A stretch of DNA of 64,000 bases from Monoplex corrugatus (lineage: Eukaryota > Mollusca > Gastropoda > Littorinimorpha > Ranellidae). The stretch spans positions 88,854,915-88,918,914 of the forward strand of contig CM060315.1 of assembly GCA_030674185.1 (NCBI GenBank), written 5' to 3'. The notes under the pieces are model-generated. The model made no database searches, was not told the DNA's origin, and worked only from the letters and a program-made list of their open reading frames with translations. The stretch's first letter is position 1. Every line of letters begins with the position of its first letter. Below are positions 56,740-64,000 of this stretch, piece by piece. The translations under genes were made by a program, and so were the position numbers.

Positions 56740-59700
56740 TTCTATGGTTAGAGAATGTTTACTTTGCTATGGTGGCTCTATGGTTAGAGAGTGTTTACTT
56801 TGCTGTGGTGGCTCTAAGGTTAGAGAGTGTTTACTTTGCTATGGTGGCTCTATGGTTACAGAGTGTTTACTTTGTTATGGTGACTCTATGGTTACAGTGT
56901 GTACTTTGCTATGGCGGCTCTATGGTGTTAGAGAGTGTTTACTTTGCTATGGTGGCTCTATGGTTAGAGAGTGTTTACTTTGCTATGGTGGCTCTATGGT
57001 TAGAGAGTATTTACTTTGCTATGGTGGCTCTATGGTTACAGTGTTTACTTTGCTATGGTGGCTCTATGGTTAGAGTGTTTACTTTGCTATGGTGGCTCTA
57101 TGGTTAGAGAGTATTTACTTTGCTATGGTGGCTCTATGGTTACAGTGTTTACTTTGCTATGGTGGCTCTATGGTTAGAGAGTGTTTACTTTGCTATGGTG
57201 GCTCTAAAGTTAGAGTGTTTACTTTGCTATGGTGGCTGTATGGTTAGAGAGTGTTTACTTTGGTATGATGGCTCTATGGTTACAGAGTGTTTACTTTGCT
57301 ATGGTGGCTGTATGGTTAGAGAGTGTTTACTTTGCTATGATGACTCTATGGTTAGAGACTGTTTACTTTGCTATGATGGCTCTAAGGTTAGCGAGTGTTT
57401 ACTTTGCTATGGTGGCTCTATGGTTAGAGAGTGTTTACTTTGCTATGATGGCTCTATGATTAGAGAGTGTTTACTTTGCTATGGTGGCTCTATGGTTAGA
57501 GAGTGTTTACTTTGCTATGAGGCTCTAAGGTTAGAGAGTGTTTACTTTGCTATGATGGCTCTAAGGTTAGCGAGTGTTTATTTTGCTATGGTGGCTCTAT
57601 GGTTAGCGAGTGTTTACTTTGCTATGGTGGCTCTATGGTTAGCGAATGTTTACTTTGCTATGATGGCTCTATGGTTAGAGAGTGTTTACTTTGCTATGGT
57701 GGCTCTATGGTTAGCGAGTGTTTACTTTGTTATGGTGGCTCTATGGTTAGAGAGTGTTTACTTTGCTATGGTGGCTCTATGGTTAGCGAGTGTTTACTTT
57801 GCTATGATGGCTCTATGGTTAGAGAGTGTTTACTTTGTTATGGTGGCTGTAAGGTTAGCGAGTGTTTACTTTGCTATGGTGGCTCTATGGTTAGAGAGTG
57901 TTTACTTTGCTATGGTGGCTCTATGGTTACAGTGTTTACTTTGCTATGATGGCTCTAAGGTTGGAGAGTGTTTACTTTGCTATGGTGGCTCTATGGTTAC
58001 AGAGTGTTTACTTTGCTATGGTGGCTCTATGGTTAGAGAGTGCTTACTTGCTATGGTGGCTCTATGGTTAGAGAGTGTTTACTTTGCTATGATGGCTCTA
58101 AGGTTAGCGAGTGTTTACTTTGCTATGATGGCTCTATGGTTAGAGTGTTTACTTTGTTATGGTGGCTCTAAGGTTAGCGAGTGTTTACTTTGCTATGGTG
58201 GCTCTATGGTTAGAGAGTGTTTACTTTGCTATGATGGCTCTAAGGTTAGCGAGTGTTTACTTTGCTATGATGGCTCTAAGGTTAGCGAGTGTTTACTTTG
58301 CTATTGTGGCTCTATGGTTAGAGAGTGTTTACTTTGCTATGATGGTTCTATGGTTAGTGAGTGTTTACTTTGCTATGATGGCTCTATGGTTACAGAGTGT
58401 TTACTTTGCTATGGTGACTCTATGGTTAGCGAGTGTTTACTTTGCTATGATGGCTCTATGGTTAGCGAGTGTTTACTTTGCTATAGTGGCTCTATGGTTA
58501 GAGAGTGTTTACTTTGCTATGATGGCTCTAAGGTTAGCGAGTGTTTACTTTGCTATGATGGCTCTATGGTTAGCGAGTGTTTACTTTGCTATTGTGGCTC
58601 TATGGTTAGAGAGTGTTTACTTTGCTATGATGGCTCTATGGTTAGAGAGTGTTTACTTTGCTATAATGGCTCTAAGGTTAGCGAGTGTTTACTTTGCTAT
58701 GGTGGCTCTATGGTTAGCGAGTGTTTACTTTGCTATAATGGCTCTAAGTTTAGAGAGTGTTTACTTTGCTATGGTGGCTCTAAGTTTAGAGAGTGTTTAC
58801 TTTGCTATGGTGGCTCTATGGTTACAGAGTGTTTACTTTGCTATGATGGCTCTAAAGTTGGAGAGTGTTTACTTTGCTATGGTGGCTCTATGGTTACAGA
58901 GTGTTTACTTTGCTATGGTGGCTCTATGGTTAGAGAGTGTTTACTTTGCTATGGTGGCTCTAAGGTTAGAGAGTGTTTACTTTGCTATGGTGGCTCTAAG
59001 GTTAGAGAGTGTTTACTTTGCTATGGTGGCTCTAAGGTTAGAGAGTGTTTACTTTGCTATGGTGGCTCTAAGGTTAGAGAGTGTTTACTTTGCTATGGTG
59101 GCTCTATGGTTACAGAGTGTTTACTTTGCTATGGTGGCTCTATGGTTACATAGTGTTTACTTTGCTATGGTGGCTCTAAGGTTAGAGAGTGTTTACTTTG
59201 CTATGGTGGCTCTAAGGTTAGAGAGTGTTTACTTTCCTATGGTGGCTCTATGGTTAGAGAATGTTTACTTTGCTTAGTGTGCTCTAAGGTTAGAGAGTGT
59301 TTACTTTGCTATGGTGGCTCTAAGATTACAGAGTGTTTACTTTGTTATGGTGGCTCTATGGTTACATAGTGTTTACTTTGCTATGGTGGCTCTAAGGTTA
59401 GAGAGTGTTTACTTTGCTATGGTGGCTCTATGGTTACAGAGTGTTTACTTTCCTATGGTGGCTCTAAGGTTAGAGAGTGTTTTCTTTGCTATGGTGGCTC
59501 TAAGGTTAGAGAGTTTACTTTGCTATGGTGGCTCTATGGTTTCAGAGTGTTTACTTTGCTATGGTGGCTCTATGGTTACAGAGTGTTTACTTTGCTATGG
59601 TGGCTCTATGGTTACAGTGTTTACTTTGCTATGGTGGCTCTATGGTTACAGTGTTTTACTTTGCTATGGTGGCTCTATGGTTAGATAATGTTTACTTTGC

Positions 59701-60040
59701 TATGGTGGCTCTAAGGTTAGAGAGTGTTTACTTTGCTATGGTGGCTCTATGGTTACAGAGTGTTAGCGTTTACTTTGCTATGGTGGCTCTATGGTTAGAG
59801 AGAGTTTACTTTGCTATGGTGGCTCTAAGGTTAGAGAGTTTACTTTGCTATGGTGGCTCTAAGGTTAGAGAGAGTTTACTTTGCTATGGTGGCTCTATGG
59901 TTAGAAAGAGTTTGCTTTGCTATGGTGGCTCTATGGTTAGAGAGTTTACTTTGCTATGGTGGCTCTAAGGTTAGAGAGAGTTTACTTTGCTATGGTGGCT
60001 CTATGGTTAGAGAGAGTTTACTTTGCTATGGTGGCTCTAT
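56740..60040. repeat. 36-bp minisatellite, about 91 copies
   Basis: The unit GGTTAGAGAGTGTTTACTTT + GCTATGGTGGCTCTAT varies at a few positions (AGAGAG/ACAGAG/AGCGAG, GGTGG/GATGG, TATGG/TAAGG). Because 36 is divisible by three, long frames stay open; the largest (57120-59153) spells a 12-residue repeat M-V-R-E-C-L-L-C-Y-G-G-S. There is no signal peptide, intron boundary or conserved domain, and 33-, 34- and 35-bp units break the frames, so I treat it as non-coding. Confidence 0.95.
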
Positions 60041-60084
60041 CTTGGTCTTCTTTTCCACCCCCGGGCCATCTATTTCTTTTCCAG

Positions 60085-62625
60085 TGAATATACACTGTTC
60101 ATCATACAAGTACACTGATCACAATGCAAGTACACTGTTCACAGTACAAGTACGCTGTTCACAATACAAGTACACTGTTCACAATAACTGTTCACAATAC
60201 AAACACACTGTTCACAATAAAAGTACACTGTTTACAGTACAAGTACACTGTTCACAAGTACACTGTTCACAGTACAAATACACTGTTCACAAGTACGCTA
60301 TTCACAATACAAGTACACTGTTCACAGTACAAATACACTTCACAATACAAGTACACTGTTCACAGTACAAGTACACTGTTCACAGTACACTGTTCACAGT
60401 ACAAATACACTGTTCACAAGTACGCTATTCACAATACAAGTACACTGTTCACAGTACAAATACACTTCACAATACAAGTACACTGTTCACAGTACAAGTA
60501 CACTGTTCACAGTACAAGTACACTGTTCACAATACAAGTACACTGTTCACAATACAAATACGCTGTTCATAATACAAGCACACAGTTCACAATACAAGTA
60601 CACTGTTCACAGTACACTGTTCACAAAAGAAATACGCTGTTCGCAATACAAGCACACTGTTCACAATACAAACACACTGTTCACAGTACAAGTACACTGT
60701 TCACAGTACAAGTACACTGTTCACAATACAAGTACACTGTTCACAACACAAATACACTGTTCACAATACAAGTACACTGTTCACAATACAAGTACACTGT
60801 CCAGAGTACACTGTTCACAATACAAATACACTGTTCACAACACAAATACACTGTTCCCAATACAAGTACACTGCTCACAATACAAGTATGCAGTTCCCAA
60901 TACAAGTACACTGTTCACAATACAAGTACACTGTTCACAACACAAATACACTGTTCACAATACAAGTACACTGTTCACAATACAAGTACACTGTTCACAA
61001 CACAAATACACTGTTCACAATACAAGTACACTGTCCAGAGTACACTGTTCACAACACAAATACACTGTTCACAATACAAGTACACTGTCCAGAGTACACT
61101 GTTCACAACACAAATACACTGTTCACAATACAAGTACACTGTCCAGAGTACACTGTTCACAACACAAATACACTGTTCACAATACAAGTACACTGTCAAC
61201 AGAGTACTGTCACAATACAAATACACTGTTCACAACACAAATACACTGTTCCCAATACAAGTACACTGTTCACAATACAAGTACACTGTTCCCAATACAA
61301 GTACACTGTTCACAACACAAATACACTGTTCACAATACAAGTACACTGTTCACAATACACTGTTCACAACACAAATACACTGTTCACAATACAAGTACAC
61401 TGTTCACAATACAAGTACACTGTTCACAATACAAGTACGCAGTTCCCAATAAAGTACACTGTTCACAATACAAGTACGCAGTTCCCAATAAAGTACACTG
61501 TTCACAATACAAGTACACTGTTCACAATACAAGTACGCAGTTCCCAATAAAGTACACTGTTCACAATACAAGTACACTGTTCACAGTACACTGTTCACAA
61601 TACAAGTACACTGTTCACAGTACACTGTTCACAATACAAGTACACTGTTCACAACACAAATACACTGTTCACAATACAAGTACACTGTTCACAGTACACT
61701 GTTCACAATACAAGTACACTGTTCACAACACAAATACACTGTTCACAATACAAGTACACTGTTCACAGTACACTGTTCACAATACAAGTACACTGTTCAC
61801 AGTACACTTTTCACAATACAAGTACACTGTTCACAACACAAGTACACTGTTCACAATACAAGTACACTGTTCACAGTACACTGTTCACAATACAAGTACA
61901 CTGTTCACAACACAAATACACTGTTCACAATACACGTACACTGTTCATAATACAAGCACACTGTTCACAATACAAGTACACTGTTCACAACACAAATACA
62001 CTGTTCACAATACAAGTACACTGTTCACAGTACACTGTTCACAATACAAGTACACTGTTCACAATACAAGTACACTGTTCACAATACAAGTACACTGTTC
62101 ACAATACAAGTACACTGTTCCCAATACACATACACTGTTCACAGTACAAGTACACTGTTCACAGTACAAGTACACTGTTCACAATACAAGTACACTTTCA
62201 CAATACAAGTACACTGTTCACAGTACACTGTTCACAATACAAGAACATTGTTCACAGTACTGTTCACAATACAAGTACACTGTTAACAATACAAGTACAC
62301 TGTTCACAGTACAAGTACACTGTTCACAATACAAATACACTGTTCACAATACAAGTACACTGTTCACAGTACAAGTACACTGTTCACAATACAAGTACAC
62401 TGTTCACAATACAAGTACACTGTTCACAATACAAGTACACTGTTCACAATACAAATACACTGTTCACATTACAAGTACGCTGTTCACAACACAAATACAC
62501 TGTTCACAATGCAAGTACATTGTTCACAATACAAGTACGCTGTTTGTAAGTAATACAAGTACGCAGTTCCCAATACACGCCACCTGTTCACAATACAAGT
62601 ACACTGTTCACAGTGCACAATACAA
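60085..62625. repeat. 20-bp minisatellite, about 125 copies
   Basis: The unit ACAATACAAGTACACTGTTC has variants ACAGTACAAG, ACAACACAAA and shortened ACAGTACACTGTTC. A 54-bp compound unit with GTCCAGAGTACACTG recurs at about 61033, 61087 and 61141. Open frames are repeat-driven (period 20 bp gives a 20-residue cycle) and not credible genes. Confidence 0.96.
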
Positions 62626-62639
62626 GTACAGAAGGATAC

Positions 62640-63030
62640 ACACGTGTATACAGTGAGGAGGCCAGTAGTGTGGAGATGTCTTGTCCACAGGGTGCAATAA
62701 CATGGCGTGTTTTGGAAGGGGATGGTATGTGTGGACAGCTAGACTGATATGAGGGAGGGAGTTACACAGGTTTTGAACTCCGACCATCTGCGTGACAGGC
62801 AAGCATTAATCCAACCGTGAATGGCGACCACAGGTGGCTTTTTGGTGACCTGTTTGACTAAGCCTGTGCGCCTTGAGTACAAGTCGTTGCTGTGATGTAC
62901 TGGCTCAGTAGCCTGCTGTTGGTCACTGTTGCACGGTGGATTGCTTTTCTATGATACTATCATCGCATGAACCTTTACAGCAGGATCCATTCTGCTGACC
63001 CATCGAATCTGTCCAATGCAATGTTTACAA
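62640..63030. other. Unannotated spacer
   Basis: Non-repetitive sequence between the last array and the LINE RT half; no gene or element end recognised. Confidence 0.4.
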
Positions 63031-63034
63031 CCAC

Positions 63035-64000
63035 ATGTTCCTCTTTCTGTGGAAAAGGTTGAATGATAGGTTGAATAACAGGATGAATAATGGACCTACT
63101 TATTGGTGCCGTCCTTACTACATAAACAAGTCAGTGTGGATTCCGAGCGGAACGCGGCACTGCCAACATGATATTTTCGGCATGCCAGCTCCAGGAAAAA
63201 TGCCAAGAGCGGCACGGCGACCTCTTCATGACTTTTGTTGATCTGACCAAGGCCTTCGACACGGTCAGTACAGATAAAGAAGAATGAAGAAGTTGGGATG
63301 TCCCAGCCAATTCATCACTATCGTCCGTCATTTCCACGATGGCATGATGGCGAAAGTACTGGATGATGGGGAAGAACTGCAATGCAACCCTTCCCACTGA
63401 CAAACGCGTCAAACAAGGTTGCGTTCTGGCTCCTACACTCTTCTGCATGGTATTTTCAGCCATGCTGACAGACGCCTTAGGTGATTGCCAGGACGGGATA
63501 CACGTCAGATATAGGACTGACGGTGGTTTGTTTAACTCCAAGCACTTGAAAGCTGTTACGAAGGTGAAGAATACCATCATCAGAGACTTTTTGTTTGCTG
63601 ATGACTGTGCCCCCGACGCCTGTACAGAGCAAAAGATGCAACATGGAATGGACCGCTCCGTAAAAGCCCGTGACAACTTTGGTCTCACCATTAACACCAA
63701 AAAGACCAGGGTTATGTACCAGCCTGCGCCTGGCAATCCCTATCAAGAAGCACACATCACAGTGAAAGGGCAGAGCCTACAAGCAACAGATCATTTTGCC
63801 TATCTGGGCAGTATACTCTCACGTGCGGTTAACACAGACGAGGAAATAAACAACAGGAAAGTCAAGGCCACTGTTGCCTTTGAAAGACTGAAGGAACGTC
63901 TGGGAATGGAGAGGACTCAGTCTTACCACCAAGCTGAAGATCTACCGTGCTGTGGTACTCACCACTCTCCTCTATGCCAATGAAAACCTGGATAATCTAT
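63035..64000 (+). mobile_element. LINE RT half (palm to thumb), runs off the window
   Basis: Text across frames: LNDRLNN, QCGFRAERGTANMIFSACQL (about 63139), GDLFMTFVDLTKAFDTV (motif A, about 63220), then the open stretch 63363-63983 with KRVKQGCVLAPTLFCMVFSA (motif B), IRDFLFADDCAPDA (motif C), NFGLTINTKKTRVMYQPAPG and FAYLGSILSRAVNTDEEINN. Frameshifts near 63180 and 63280 make it inactive. From knowledge of the family it matches the endonuclease half at 44540-46120, so both may come from one copy. Confidence 0.87.

Noticed and set aside
57120..59153. 677-codon open frame with a 12-residue repeat
   Set aside because: It is produced by a 36-bp minisatellite. It has no domain or signal sequence, and units of other length break the same frame elsewhere in the array.
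60124..61550. 442- and 220-codon frames rich in Tyr-Thr-Val-His-Asn
   Set aside because: They follow the 20-bp repeat period exactly, and neighbouring variants shift frame; no independent coding evidence.
60085..62625. Steroid-receptor-like response elements (GTACA...TGTTC)
   Set aside because: The half-site-like words are separated by one base rather than three, and the pattern is a trivial consequence of the 20-bp repeat.

Overview
This is eukaryotic, animal-type, non-coding-rich DNA, most likely from a mollusc and probably a marine gastropod. That is inferred from the mix of RTE-, CR1/L2- and other APE-type LINEs, the tRNA-SINE-like repeats, the heavy (AC)n and minisatellite load, and an invertebrate-style GT10 fucosyltransferase. 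There is no sign of prokaryotic or organellar sequence. Most of the window is mobile-element debris and tandem repeats; summing the arrays listed here gives roughly 15 kb of tandem repeat.

The only host-type gene I can support is an alpha-1,3-fucosyltransferase-like gene (family GT10) on the minus strand. Its three coding exons lie at 43110-42697 (start codon, membrane anchor, N-terminal part), 33407-33253 and 27438-26755 (catalytic C-terminal part). All splice junctions are phase 0. Exon 2 carries an apparent one-base deletion, and the last exon with the stop codon is not found.

Its introns are crowded. Intron 2 (about 5.8 kb) holds two TTAA-flanked MITEs, an (AC)n tract, a CR1/L2 remnant and an RTE LINE. 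Intron 1 (about 9.3 kb) holds a second RTE LINE split cleanly by a 5.4-kb insertion. That insertion contains a 2.78-kb hAT DNA transposon with an intact 696-codon transposase and perfect 14-bp terminal inverted repeats. The hAT itself sits in one unit of a roughly 390-bp repeat.

Layout: 1-4.7 kb, a LINE with remnants of ORF1, endonuclease, RT and a 3' zinc-knuckle region, plus a second internal fragment. 4.7-6.4 kb, minisatellites. 6.6-9.4 kb, microsatellites, LINE 3' tails and an RTE remnant. 9.4-12.0 kb, a minus-strand CR1/L2 LINE whose RT carries a 12-fold 62-bp amplification. 12.9-13.5 kb, a pogo/Tigger-like MITE. 14.9-19.6 kb, minisatellites and ACCAA-type low complexity. 20.6-26.2 kb, RTE copies in both orientations. 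26.7-43.1 kb, the fucosyltransferase gene. 44.1-46.1 kb, a CR1/L2 fragment and the 5' half of another LINE. 46.1-50.3 kb, a 26-bp satellite with higher-order structure. 50.4-54.3 kb, a region bounded by 31-bp inverted repeats that contains a 0.94-kb foldback and a small MITE. 55.6-62.6 kb, three adjacent minisatellites (34, 36 and 20 bp). 63.0-64 kb, the RT half of a LINE.

The standout elements are the intact hAT and its nested insertion history, the minisatellite born inside a LINE, the pogo-like MITE with seven copies of a near-palindromic 15-mer, and the inverted-repeat structures at 50.4-54.3 kb. No definite new functional system is evident.
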